Part shown: positions 12,424-23,327 of the stretch, one piece after another
Numbering within the stretch: position 1 is the first letter of the stretch
Layout: each line of letters begins with the position of its first letter
Assembly (NCBI RefSeq): GCF_963675165.1
Contig: NC_087381.1
Coordinates: forward strand, 2,170,001 to 2,234,000
Source of the DNA: Halichondria panicea
Lineage: Eukaryota; Porifera; Demospongiae; Suberitida; Halichondriidae
Length of the DNA stretch: 64,000 nt
Direction: 5' to 3'
The notes under the pieces: generated by a model
What the model saw: the letters and a program-made list of their open reading frames with translations, nothing else
The model's database searches: none
What the model was told of the DNA's origin: nothing
Position numbers and translations under genes: made by a program

Positions 12424-12960
12424 TATAATATAGAAAAGACACCAACAAAATTTTGCAGTACTTGCCCTCGCCAAAAGGTTTGGCAGACCAGAATAAAACT
12501 TTACAAACAACATTGTCATTGCTGTGACACTTAAACTTGGATATTCAATAACTTGTAGCACCGGAACCCTATCAGCTGTTAGCTAGCTGGGGATCGTTAA
12601 ATCAGTTTGTGTTGCTGTGCCATTTTCTAGTTTCATGTCTTCTTATGCTCGAGTAGGATCAACACATGACTTTGACTACCAAGTGAGAGGAGGCTTTGAG
12701 CATCTTCCAGTCTGTTCCAGTATATTGTACTTTTCAGGTCTCTCTAAATAAGAAGCCACCTCTTCTCTTTTTGTAAGCTCATACCCTCTGGTCTTTATCA
12801 CACTTTAGGAGTCCTGTAAAACGAGACATCTTTATATTGTCCTGATCACTTGGAACATCTTAAAACTTGGCAGCTAGCTAGATAAACAGAGTCCAGCTGT
12901 AGTCCAAAATGGCCGACAAGTTGATTTTCACGTGACTGTGCGTCACATGAAAACGCTCTA
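12424..12960. other. Gene-free stretch
   Basis: Nothing recognisable; no long open frame and no clear repeat. Confidence 0.4.
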
Positions 12961-13143
12961 CTGCAAGTCAGAGGAGGTACGACAGGCGCGGTGCAGCTCA
13001 GGCAATTAGTCTTTGATTAAGCAATAATTATCCGCCCACGCCCCGCCCACGTCACGTCGTATGTTTTTGCTGAGAGTAAGCAAAGGCGCGCCGGCTAATT
13101 ACTTGAGCTGCACCGTGCCTGTCGGACCTCCTCTGATTGCAAG
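12961..13143. mobile_element. Small foldback element
   Basis: The arms 12961-13009 and 13095-13143 are inverted copies ('gtcagaggaggtacgacagg' against 'cctgtcggacctcctctgat') with a spacer of about 85 bp. It is a non-coding palindromic MITE-like element. Confidence 0.75.
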
Positions 13144-13202
13144 TCTGGAGTTACCTAGCATGCATATAGTAAAGTCTAAAGACTAAAGATCTATCCTTGT
13201 TG

Positions 13203-13243
13203 CCGCTAGTCACAAAGATTTTATATTTGAAGAGCATAGTCAT
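13203..13243 (-). pseudogene. Family A stub, copy 9 (signal-peptide codons only)
   Basis: Only about 14 codons remain, from the Met at 13243 (MTMLFKYKIFVTS). They are followed at once by unrelated sequence at 13202. The upstream flank (13244-13580) matches the flanks of copies 6 and 8, so this is the broken edge of an RTK plus family A duplication. Confidence 0.7.
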
Positions 13244-13584
13244 TCTACAAAATTGATCGTACTAACTGATTTGGAAGCTTTCTACAGTAATTGAAAACCA
13301 TGCACTGCTCATCATTTGTGTGTCTTAGTATAATTATTATGTTACTAAACTGAAAGAATGTGATATGCTTCAGTCCACAGATGTGTTTCAAGTTATTGTT
13401 TCTATTAGCTACAATGTTTCCATAACATTAACAAAAATCATACTGCACAGAATAATTATAACTTCCAGAATGAATGTTTGAAATGTTGCACACCTTTTAC
13501 AACAAACAGCGTTCGAGTCATAATTATTATCTCAGTTTACTAATTAGCAATTATTCTTATACAGCCTAAATCATTATAGTCAGG

Positions 13585-13740
13585 GTTAATTTTCATACAC
13601 ATTTTGTAAGTCAGTATATAAGTCAAACCCGACTGTTAATGGGGCACCATGCAAGTACTGTCGCTTGGGCGTCCACTGCGACATCTTTCTGGTCCCACTT
13701 TAAAAGCTCTGACAGAGGTTGACTATAATACATAAGGATG
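13585..13740 (-). pseudogene. RTK relic C, last exon only
   Basis: This matches the last coding exon of the RTK at 40473-40659, including the segment encoding [19 protein letters not shown] and the C-terminal [13 protein letters not shown] stop. About 37 bp that encode the RPTF kinase subdomain XI motif are deleted. No other kinase exon lies nearby, because the sequence turns into an unrelated plus-strand relic by 13840. Confidence 0.75.
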
Positions 13741-13839
13741 CCTGCACGTTATATTGATCAAAGGAGAATACATGGCTGCAGGCCTAAAAATATGAATTAG
13801 GCACTCATAAGATGGAGCCGGACCTAGACGACACTCGCT

Positions 13840-15395
13840 ACCTTTCTTTCCCGGGCTTATTAGGATAGAAATTCCCGAGCATGTGTGGGAGGAAGACACT
13901 TCCATGAGCTACCATTTTGGCTGGATACTCGAAACATCTCAAGACACATATTTTTTCGATCCTCGCTGCCTTCAGGTCGTCCTCATTCTGAGGATAGTGT
14001 TTACATTTCGGCTTGCCCCTGCTACCAAAGTATTGCTCAATGTCCCTTCCCTGCAAAAATGTTGCTCCGTTTGGAAGAGTGGGATATGCTGGTGCAACGA
14101 TGATGGAATCACCACACATCTCGAGCTTTGTGACAACAAATCGTTCACTATTAAAATACGATCTGAAGTTCTTACACCTGAGAGCCTAGCCCATCGCTCC
14201 AAGGTAGTCAACAAAATTCTCGAAACGGTGCAAGATGTTTGTCCCAATATTGCAGTTGGAGAATCACTGATCGATTATTTCAAAAAAATCTGTGAAATCG
14301 GTTCATCGAGCACTTTCACTGAAACGTCTTCTCCAGTTTGAGCCGTATGCTGGTTTGGACATCAACACTCTACAGTGTATTCACAGTGACAAGAATGGCA
14401 TGAAGGATGAACAAATTTCAAACGCCTTCGTTTCTAATTTCGCTAGTCAAATTTCCGATCCAAACAGTATTATTTTTCATGTACAGAAGAATCCTGAGCC
14501 AATCTCAAGCTGCTAATGCCAACATAAAGTTAGTCAGTCCCAGACAGGAGGTGGTCCAGGCCCTTGAGACGTGGAGGAGTGAGACTGAGGGAACTTACAG
14601 CTGTCTGAGGGAGACTCTCAACAAGTACAGCGTGTTCACTGGGAGAAACTTTCTGGTGAGTGGCAAATAACCCTTAGTACATTCACATGCACATGTTGAT
14701 ATACATGCATGATATAATTATATGCGCTATTTTGTCCCAGGTCCTAGTTGGTGTGGCTCATGATGACATTGATCCCTCTGTGTTTAGTATCAGTGGTGAT
14801 AAGCAGAATGTGAGTCATCCGTATATCTATATACAAAATATATTTTCAGGAAAATTATGTAATCCTCTGACCCTTTCATGCGTATTTTGGACTTATATTA
14901 ATGCATGTATACAAGCTTTTTTTAAATTATTTTAGAGTTTATCCCAGATTATACAAGCTTTTTTTAAATTATTTTAGAGTTTATCCCAGATTATATAATT
15001 ATTATAAGTTATACATTACAATTTCTCAACATGTTATATAATATAAAATATAAGATCCAGCATCTTCCATGGGTTGATGGTCAAGCATGGAGTCACTGAT
15101 GAGCAGTTAGATCTAATAATCAAGGATAAAGACACTGCCCTCATTTCTATAAACTTTGATGATTTTGAAAACTACATCCACCGTCTTGAGTTGACTGGTA
15201 ATGAACAAGCTGACGTAAAGAAAATCGCTTAAGTTAGTGGCAATCTAGTGGCAGTCATCAACTGTTTGTCAATCTGGAGGATCACGAACCCAGCAAAGCA
15301 ACCTTCAGAGCATTGATTAACATTTTATTGGACCTGAAGAAGGAAGAGATTGCTACCAAGATCTGTCAGTACTTAAAAGAAAAGGTAATTAGTGT
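13840..15395 (+). pseudogene. COR-like / death-domain protein relic
   Basis: Pieces in shifting frames look like the C-terminal half of a signalling protein. At about 14040-14290 the segment SGICWCNDDGITTHLELCDN, followed by SLAHRSKVVNKILETVQDVC, resembles the COR-like region of ROCO-type proteins. At 14540-14670 VVQALETWRSETEGTYSCLR and FTGRNFL resemble death-domain helices. At 15070-15390 INFDDFENYIHRLELTGNEQ and ATFRALINILLDLKKEEIA look like a second death domain. Lesions include an in-frame TAA at 15230-15232, a frameshift near 15290-15300, and a frame change in the COR-like part near 14100. The final exon ends at a good 5' splice site, so the original gene continued. Family assignment is from motif resemblance only. 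Confidence 0.5.
14909..14992. repeat. 42-bp tandem duplication
   Basis: Two identical adjacent 42-bp units, each starting 'atacaagctttttttaaatt' and ending 'cccagatt'. They lie in what appears to be an intron of the death-domain relic. Confidence 0.95.
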
Positions 15396-16369
15396 ACAGT
15401 GATTGTATTCCTTCCAACATATATTGCTATAGTGTCGACATGCAAGCTTTTTGTATACGTACTGCATGTGTGCTTAGCTCATTAATTTCCAGCTCCATAT
15501 AATTATACTCAGAATTCATGTACTGCTTGAGTCACTAGTATACTTTCTTTACAATCAAGCAGACCCAGTGATCTATGAGTGCTGAGAGTACGTGACTTCA
15601 TGGCTGCAAAGCTAGAGCTATATGTAGGTCTCTTGTACTGAATTGAAACACAGACATTTTTGCTGAATTATTGTGTGTATGCTTTTTATTATACCCAATT
15701 GCTGGTGTAGAGTGGAATCAAGTCTGTTTAACTCTTGTTGAGGTATTGATATTTACCTTGATTGCCAGTTAATTAAAAGTGTAAAAGTTAAAAAAATGAA
15801 TGTACCGGTATTGAAAATACATGACCGGATCTGTCGTTGCCTCGCAACCAGCCATCACCCCACAATTAAAAATTATTGTTACAGTTATAACAAACATTAT
15901 TCAGTACAGGTATGATGTTGCAATGTGACTGAACACATTATATTAGTGACGTGGCTCAATCAGGATCTGCAGAAATTTGCCTGTGAGGTCCTATCGGCAG
16001 ACGTCCTCCGGGAAATATTTTCTTCACAGGTTTACAAGTTCAATGGTGGCTCATGATGCTGCATGTACTAACTATCCTATTCAAGACTACCAAATGTAAT
16101 GCTCTATACTTTCACTATGCAGGTGGAATAGTCTCGCGGGCCATGCATACTTTGAATATCAGTTCAATCAGTTCATAGTATGGCCCGCGAAACTAGTCCA
16201 AGAATGTCCGGTCGCCTTCTGTCCCACTAAACAAAACACCACTAGTAGTCAATAATGCGCGTGGCACCTAATTACCTATATATCTCTAACCCTAACGGTA
16301 TACTTTAACATTATTCTTAGACCTCCACCATGTCAACTATACGAGCTCGTAAACACCTACACATTTTAA
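15396..16369. other. Gene-free stretch
   Basis: No gene is recognisable. A short hairpin lies at 16129-16196, with arms 'ctcgcgggccat' and 'atggcccgcga'. Confidence 0.4.
16129..16196. repeat. Short inverted repeat
   Basis: The arms of about 20 bp around 'gtctcgcgggccatgcatact' and 'agtatggcccgcgaaac' can pair with a loop of about 25 bases. Confidence 0.75.
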
Positions 16370-17662
16370 ATGGGGCACCAAGATCTGGCGCTTGCATGGG
16401 TATCCACTGCAACATCTCACTTTAGTAATACGTAAGGCCAAACGTAGGTCTCATGTTGAATGTCAGCAGGATGCCTGCGTTTAGTTTTAGATGAAAGGGT
16501 GAGAAAAACTCTACTATATAATAATGCAGACATAGAAATGTAAATGCACAATGTAATGAGAATATATATAAGGCCAGCAACCTATCACGAGTTTATAAAG
16601 ATTGCTCTATTGTTCTACATGGAGTCTATATAATTATAGCCGTTCAACTTACGAATCACCTGTCAAGGAATGCATGGGGTGTTAAGTACCATTACAAACA
16701 CAATCCGTTACCGCTAACCCCTGCTGGATAGATTCAGGCCCCCTGAAATGGCTGAACAGGGTCCTGGTAAGAATGGGATCTCCGAGTACGACCCCTCACT
16801 CAAATACGTAATGCCTGTGTTTGCATCCATTCTACGGAACAATTTATAGTGAGCTTTGAACTGAGAACTCTTAAGAGTGAGTTAGGTTATTAACGTGTTA
16901 AGCGTTCCTTTAATTATGCACTGAGTTGTTATTCATGTTATCCATTCTACGGAACAATTTATAGTGAGCTTTGAACTGAGAACTCTTAAGAGTGAGTTAG
17001 GTTATTAACGTGTTAAGCGTTCATTTAATTATGCACTGAGTTGTTATTCGTCACCGGGTTTTCGAAAATAATTGGATAATTGTAAGCCACTAACAAGAGA
17101 TAATGACGATCCTTAGATGTGTTCGATAATTAATAATCTCTGTTAACATTAACCAAAGCCTATAATTTATAGCCTTGATTTCAGGCCGTTGGAAAGTGGG
17201 TCTGATAATCATATTGCAGACTGTTGCGTGGGTGGATTCAATAGTAAATTTGTTAATAATTATCTGATTAAACTTCAGTGTACGGAAACCCTCTGTTGTA
17301 GTTAACTACTAGCATCATTAATCTTCCAATGACATCACAATATAATAATAATCAAGTTTACAAATTAAATGTGGAATAGAATACTGATAAATACACTATA
17401 GACTATTAATTTATTCGCTGTCTATTTCGTATAGTTCTTGGTGTGAACATAATTATACAGTATCTTGACCTTCAGAAATTAGATATAATTATATATACAT
17501 GCAGGTTCACAGTATCTATCTGCTATAATTAAGGTGGAGACACTATAGCTGCTCTAGGGGTCAAAATAGTTATTACTTTGTTAGGAAAATGCGTGGGCAA
17601 ACTTTGCCACATATGTATCTACTAAAATGAGTCAATATTGCATGTTCAGTTGATCAAAACAA
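16370..17662. repeat. 3' flank module of family A copy 4
   Basis: Downstream module of copy 4, matching 1-1223 and 3651-4836. It differs by an internal tandem duplication (16825-17049). Confidence 0.65.
16825..17049. repeat. ~115-bp tandem duplication inside flank module
   Basis: The segment starting 'atccattctacggaacaatt' occurs twice in a row, at 16825 and 16940, almost without changes. The other flank modules carry it once. Confidence 0.9.
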
Positions 17663-19627
17663 TCAGGCAGCTGTTCCGTATGAGATGCGTCGTTGATTCT
17701 CCCCTTGCAATAAGCCTGCTTGAACTTGATAATTTATAGGATTTTCCATCCGATCAGGAAAATTATAAGAGGTGTCGTTTTCTTCAATATTGATATTCTG
17801 ATGTTGTTTCCAATGACTACCAAGCTCTTTCATCCTCCTAACACACACTTTGAAGCAATTTGTTGACCATATCCTCCACATAGTAACAGCTACTAAATAC
17901 ACAAATGGAAGAACTGCAAACACTCCGGTAAGAGCAAAAGAAAAGTTAGCCAAAGGACTCGCGTTCATGCTAGCTTCAGTAGAAGCAGTTGCCATCACCA
18001 AAATCAGAACAATATTCAACATCATCACAATATCGAGTAAGTTGTAGATACGAAACTGCTCTTTGTATGGCTGTACCAGTAGCTGGACGATGACTATTAG
18101 TATCAAAAACACGGAACATATGAGATAGCAATAAATATTTCGTGAGAGGGCGAATAAGACAAACATAATGATATGAGAGAGAAAGAACGTTATAGAAAAG
18201 CATCGACAGTCACGAGTTCCATTTGTCCCGTCCTTGTAGTAACCTTGGTAACAGTAAACAAACATATCGACGTGTTGACGCTGAATTTTAAACTTGTTTA
18301 GAACTCGTTGAAACCAACGCATTGGATAGATGACAAGAAACACAAGTGGAAAGATAATCACAAAGATCAAAACAAACAAAGCAGTGATAGCGTAAGGAAG
18401 GTGTTCTTTACTGAAGTAATCCACAGATGCATCGAGGTAGAGAACATAGCGGACACTATACTGGCTACTGTTACTGTGTTCGAATGTGTACATCTCTGTA
18501 TATAAAAGGAAATCAAAAGAAACATCAATCAACTTCAAGTATGAGAGTAAAAAAAAAGTGGCGAAAGCTTTTACAAGCGAACCCTCAAAATCAAAATTCT
18601 TATTTCTGAAAGAGCCTAGAAGTTTGTGAAATGGTTTCCAAAGCCATACAATGACCCGTACGTCACGACTGTACATACTCACTAGTGCATAAGTAACAGT
18701 GATCAGTAACAGTGGATAGAATGCAATTGCATAATCTAGAACAAGTGCCTGTAGTGGAGTTATACTTACGCATATCGGTGGGATAATTGTCCGGAAGAAA
18801 TCCAAATTCCAAATACCATAAGCACATCCGAGTAGTCGAATAAAGATGTCCATCTTGTTCCTGGCAATTCGCAAGGTAGATCTGGCTACTACAGGGGAGG
18901 CTACACCTTGACAGAGAAAAATGAAAGCTTTCATCCATGGAGATGTTCCACTGAATTTGAAACCCACAACAATGAAAAAGAAGAATGTTAATGGAATGTA
19001 AGCAACCGCTATGTACTTGATCCAGTTGTATGTCATGTTCTCTCCTGTACAGTTCATGCATTCCATTTCATACGAGTACACAAGTGGGGAATATCCTGGT
19101 AGACACTTCCCACACAGTGTTGAACCTCGGTTGTATTTTTCGCACATTTTGGAGTTCAAATCACTCACATTAGTTGGTAATCCATCGTACAGTGTACGAT
19201 CACAGCCAAAGAAGCACACTCCTAGTTCAGTCTTTCTTGTAATGTTATCATACGTCATGCAGTAACAGTCGAGTAAAGACGTCTGAGGAATTGTGGGATC
19301 ACACAGAACAGAGCGATAGGGAATGTCACCACACGCACACTCTCCAATCGTATCGTTGAAGAACATCCATGGATGACATTCTTCATCTGAACCATGCAGC
19401 TGATGAGATGCTAGTTTTAACTCTGCTACTAGAGCATCAGGTCTTCCATCGCCGGCAAATGATGACGACTTGCAAGGCAGTTCTATCTCACCAAGCCGAC
19501 AACTACTGTTGTCTACACCGTTGACTGTGTCCACATAAACCACAGCCTGATGCTCCGAGCAAAGTACCAAACAAGTTACCGCACTCAAGCACACACTAGC
19601 GACTAAAACTTTATATTTGAAGAACAT
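17663..19627 (-). CDS. Family A multipass membrane protein, copy 4 (intact)
   Basis: Intact single-exon gene of 654 residues, starting MFFKYKVLVASVCLSAVTC (signal peptide). The Cys-rich ectodomain covers residues 27-203; it lacks two or three residues after FFGCDR compared with copy 2 and has LNSKMCEKYNRGSTLCGKC. It is followed by at least eight membrane segments. The tail KELGSHWKQHQNINIEENDT is shared with copy 6. ICSVFLILIV replaces the ICAVFLVLIV of copy 2. The 5' flank is of class II, as in copy 3. I cannot name the biochemical function; the family is a predicted plasma-membrane protein with an extracellular Cys-rich head. Confidence 0.9.
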   Translation of the reverse strand: MFFKYKVLVASVCLSAVTCLVLCSEHQAVVYVDTVNGVDNSSCRLGEIELPCKSSSFAGDGRPDALVAELKLASHQLHGSDEECHPWMFFNDTIGECACGDIPYRSVLCDPTIPQTSLLDCYCMTYDNITRKTELGVCFFGCDRTLYDGLPTNVSDLNSKMCEKYNRGSTLCGKCLPGYSPLVYSYEMECMNCTGENMTYNWIKYIAVAYIPLTFFFFIVVGFKFSGTSPWMKAFIFLCQGVASPVVARSTLRIARNKMDIFIRLLGCAYGIWNLDFFRTIIPPICVSITPLQALVLDYAIAFYPLLLITVTYALVSMYSRDVRVIVWLWKPFHKLLGSFRNKNFDFEGSLVKAFATFFLLSYLKLIDVSFDFLLYTEMYTFEHSNSSQYSVRYVLYLDASVDYFSKEHLPYAITALFVLIFVIIFPLVFLVIYPMRWFQRVLNKFKIQRQHVDMFVYCYQGYYKDGTNGTRDCRCFSITFFLSHIIMFVLFALSRNIYCYLICSVFLILIVIVQLLVQPYKEQFRIYNLLDIVMMLNIVLILVMATASTEASMNASPLANFSFALTGVFAVLPFVYLVAVTMWRIWSTNCFKVCVRRMKELGSHWKQHQNINIEENDTSYNFPDRMENPINYQVQAGLLQGENQRRISYGTAA

Positions 19628-19985
19628 AGTTATTCTTAGTCTCGTGGACCAGCCGATATATCATTATCGTGGCAAATTACTCATGCAAACATGCAAAATT
19701 ACTCATGCTACTTATGCAGCGGTCTAAGTGGCTGTTTGCATTGATAAGTGGTTAGTGGTTGGAGGACGGATGTGTGAAACCACATAATTAGATTTGCCAA
19801 ATCGCTAGCCATGCAGCTGTGTGGTTTCACAACTTACTACAAACACTTATCAGCCACTTACTGACTTAGAGCGCCACGATATTTGTGGCGCAGTCAACAC
19901 AACTCTGTACGGTGAAATTGGCCATACCCTCTTTCAGGGTCTGGGTCCGCGAGACAATCACAACCAAAAATCCACTGGTCAGTTT
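19628..19985. repeat. 5' flank module, class II, abutting truncated copy 5
   Basis: Matches 10442-10790 upstream of copy 3. Near 19985-20010 it runs straight into the interior of copy 5, marking a duplication breakpoint. Confidence 0.75.
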
Positions 19986-20004
19986 CAGGCCGTTCGGTGA
20001 ACCG

Positions 20005-20878
20005 TTTGGTTTCCAAAGCCATAAAATGACCAGTACGTCCCAACTGTACATACGCATTAGTATATAAGTAACAGTGGCTAGTAACAATGGCAATTTCGGG
20101 ATAATTGTCCGGAAGAAATCCAAATTCCAAATACCATAAACACACTCGAGTAGTCGAATAAAAATGTTCATCCTGTTCCTGGAAATTCCCAAGAAAGACC
20201 TGGCTACTATAGGGGAAGCTACACCTTGACAGAGAGAAATGAAAGCTTTCATCCATGGAGATGTTCCACTGAATTTGAAACCCACAACACAGAAAAAGAA
20301 GATTGTTAATGGAATGTAAGCAACCGCTATGTACTTGATCCAGTTATAGGTCATGTTCTCTCCCGTACAGTTCATGCAGTCCATTTCATACGAGTACAAG
20401 GGTGGTGAATACCCTGGTAAACACTGCCCACACAGTGTTGAACCTCGGTTGTATTTTTCGCACATTTTGGAATTCAAATTGCTCACATTAGCTGGTAATC
20501 CATAATACAATGTGTCAGCAATACGATCACAGCCAAAGAAGCACACTCCTAGTTCAGTCTTTCTTGTAATGTTATCATACGTCATGCAATAACAGTCGAG
20601 TATAGACGTCTGAAAAACATCCATGGATAACATTCTTCATCTGAACCAAGCAGTTGATGAGATGTTAATTTTAACTCTGCTACAAGAGTTTCAGGTTTTC
20701 CATCGCCGGCAAATGATAACGACTTGCAAGGCAGTTTTATCTCACCAAGCCGACGACTACTGTTGTCCACACCGTTGACTGTGTCCACATAAACCACAGC
20801 TTGATGCTCCGAGCAAAGCACCAAACAAATTACCACACTCAAGTACAAGGTGACTAAAACTTTATATTTGAAGAACAT
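20005..20878 (-). pseudogene. Family A copy 5 (truncated, two internal deletions)
   Basis: The start at 20878 (MFFKYKVLVTLYLSV) and signal peptide are retained. A 73-bp deletion at about 20611-20613 joins the codons for WMFF to those for QTSILDCYCM. It lies between two 'tga' triplets, which suggests microhomology-mediated loss, and it shifts the frame. A second, in-frame deletion removes about 19 residues after RTIIP. At WLWKP the coding sequence ends in class II flank sequence, so the second half of the protein is missing. A frame runs on to 19866 through repeat DNA, giving an accidental tail. Confidence 0.85.
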
Positions 20879-21032
20879 AGTAATTCTATAATAATAATCG
20901 ACAAAATAGACTCTAATGAGCTGATTTGGTCTGTTGGAATAAAGAAAAACCACTACTCTACATTTGTGTGTCTCAGTATATAATAACTCTACTAAAATGA
21001 GTCAATATTGCATGTTCAGTTGATCATAACAA

Positions 21033-23011
21033 TCAGGCAGCTGTTCCGTATGAGATGCGTCGTTGATTCTCCCCTTGCAATAAGCCTGCTTGAACTTGAT
21101 AATTTATAGGATTTTCCATTCTATCAGGAAAATTATAAGAGGTGTCGTTTTCTTCAATATTGATATTCTGATGTTGTTTCCAATGACTACCAAGCTCTTT
21201 CATCCTCCTAACACACACTTTGAAGCAATTTGTTAACCATATCCTCCACATAGTAACAGCTACTAAATACACAATTGGAAGAGCTGCAAACACTCCGGTA
21301 AGAGCATAAGAGAAGTTAGCAAAACGGACTGCTTTCATGCTAGCTTCATCTGCAGCAGTCGCCATCACCGTTATCAGAACTAAATTTAACATCATCACAA
21401 TATCGATTAAGTTGTAGATACGAAACTGCTCTTTGTATGGCTGTACCAGTAGCTGGACGATGACTATTAGTATCAAAAACACGGAACATATGAGATAGCA
21501 ATAAATACTTTGTGAGAGGGTGAACCAGACAAACATAATAATAGGAGTGAGAAAGAACGTTATAGAAAAGCATCGACAGTCACGAGTTCCATTTGTCCCG
21601 TCCTTGTAGTAACCTTGGTAACAGTAAACAAACATATCAACGTGTTGACGCTGAACACTAAACTTGTTCAGAACTCGTTGAAACCAACGCATTGGATAGA
21701 TGACAAGAAATACAAGTGGAAAGATAATCACAAAGATCAAAACAAACAAAGCAGTGATAGCGTAGGGAAGGTGTTCTTTACTGAAGTAATCCACAGATGC
21801 ATCGAGGTAGAGAACATAGCGGACACTATTATGGCTACTGTTACTGTGTTCGAATGTGTACATCTCTGTACACAAAAGGAAATCAAAAGAGACGTCAATC
21901 AACTTCAAGTATGAGAGTAAAAAAAAAGTGGCGAATGCTTTTACAAGCGAACCCTCAAAGTCTGTTTTCTTATTCCTGAAAGAGCCTAGAAGTTTGTGAA
22001 ATGGTTTCCAAAGCCATACAATGACCCGTATGTCCCGACTGTACATACTCACTAGTATATAAGTAACAGTGACTAGTAACAATGGATAGAATGCAATTGC
22101 ATAATCTAAAGCAAGTGCCTGTAGTGGAGTTATACTTATGCATATCGGTGGGATAATTGTCCGAAAGAAATCCAAATTCCAAAACCATAAACACATCCGG
22201 CTAGTCGAATAAAGATGTCCATCCTGTTCCTGGCAACTCGCAAGAAAGATCTGAGTACTATAGGGGAGGCTACCCCTTGACAGAGAGAAATGAAAGCTTT
22301 CATCCATGGAGATGTTCCACTGAATTTGAAACCCACAACACAGAAAAAGAAGAAAGTTAATGGAATGTAAGCAACTGCTATGTACTTGATCCAGTTGTAG
22401 GTCATGTTCTCTCCCGTACAGTTCATGCATTTCGTGTCATACGAGTACACAAGTGGTGAATACCCTGGTAGACACTTCCCACACAGTGTTGAACCTCGGT
22501 TGTATTTCTTGCACATATAGGTGTTTAAATCGCTCACATTAGTTGGTAGTTTAGTATAGAGTGTGTCAACAATATGATCACAGCCAAAGAAGCACACTCC
22601 TAGTTCAGTCTTTCTTGTAATGTTATCATACGTCATGCAATAACAGTCTAGTATAGACGTCTGAGGAATTGTGGGATCACACAGAACAGAGCGATAGGGA
22701 ATGTCACCACACGCACACTCTCCAATCGTATCGTTGAAGAACATCCATGGGTAACATTCTTCATCTGAACCATGCAACTGATGAGATGTTCGTTTTAACT
22801 CTGCTAAAAGAGTTTCAGGTCTTCCATTGCTGGCAAATGATAACGATTTGCAAGGTAGTTCTATCTCACCAAGCCGACAACTACTGTTGTCCACACCGTT
22901 GACTGTGTCCACATAAACCACAGCTTGATGCTCCGAGCAAAGCACCAAACAAGTTACCACACTCAAGTACACGCTAGTCACAAAGACTTCATATTTGAAG
23001 AGCATAGTCAT
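21033..23011 (-). pseudogene. Family A multipass membrane protein, copy 6 (one frameshift)
   Basis: Complete except for one missing base near 22182-22185: 'ccaaaaccat' replaces 'ccaaataccat' of other copies, within GCVYGIWNLDFF. The N-terminal part reads from the Met at 23011 (MTMLFKYEVFVTS). The C-terminal part continues in another frame to the stop at 21033. It is mosaic: WFTLSQSIYCY matches copy 3, while the adjacent LICSVFLILIV and the tail match copy 4. Only about 45 bp of 3' flank remain before copy 5 begins. The RTK relic A lies upstream in the same direction. Confidence 0.85.
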
Positions 23012-23327
23012 TCTATATGACTGGATCTACTGAGAATAATAAAACAAAATTGATCGTACTAACTGATTTGGAAGCTTTCTACAGTAATTGAAAACCATGC
23101 ACTGCTCATCATTTGTGTATCTTAGTATAATTAATGTTACTAAACTGAAAGATAAGCTTCAGTCCACAGATGTGTTTCAAGTTATTGTTTCTATATTAGC
23201 TACAATGTTTCCATAACAACAAAAATCATACTGCACAGAATAATTATAACTTCCAGAATGAATGTTTGAAATGTTGCACACCTTTTACAACAAACAGCGT
23301 TCGAGTCATAATTATTATCTCAGTTTA
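23012..23327 (-). promoter_or_regulatory. Conserved flank, class III, between RTK and family A genes
   Basis: This spacer is repeated at 13244-13584 and 40120-40472. Shared stretches include 'attgatcgtactaactgatt' and 'aaaaccatgcactgctcatc'. It must hold the RTK 3' end and the start region of the family A gene. Conservation may reflect function or only recent duplication. Confidence 0.4.

Noticed and set aside
11897-12534. Several overlapping frames at the foldback
   Set aside because: The same peptide appears from both arms of the palindrome; this is an artefact of the inverted repeat.
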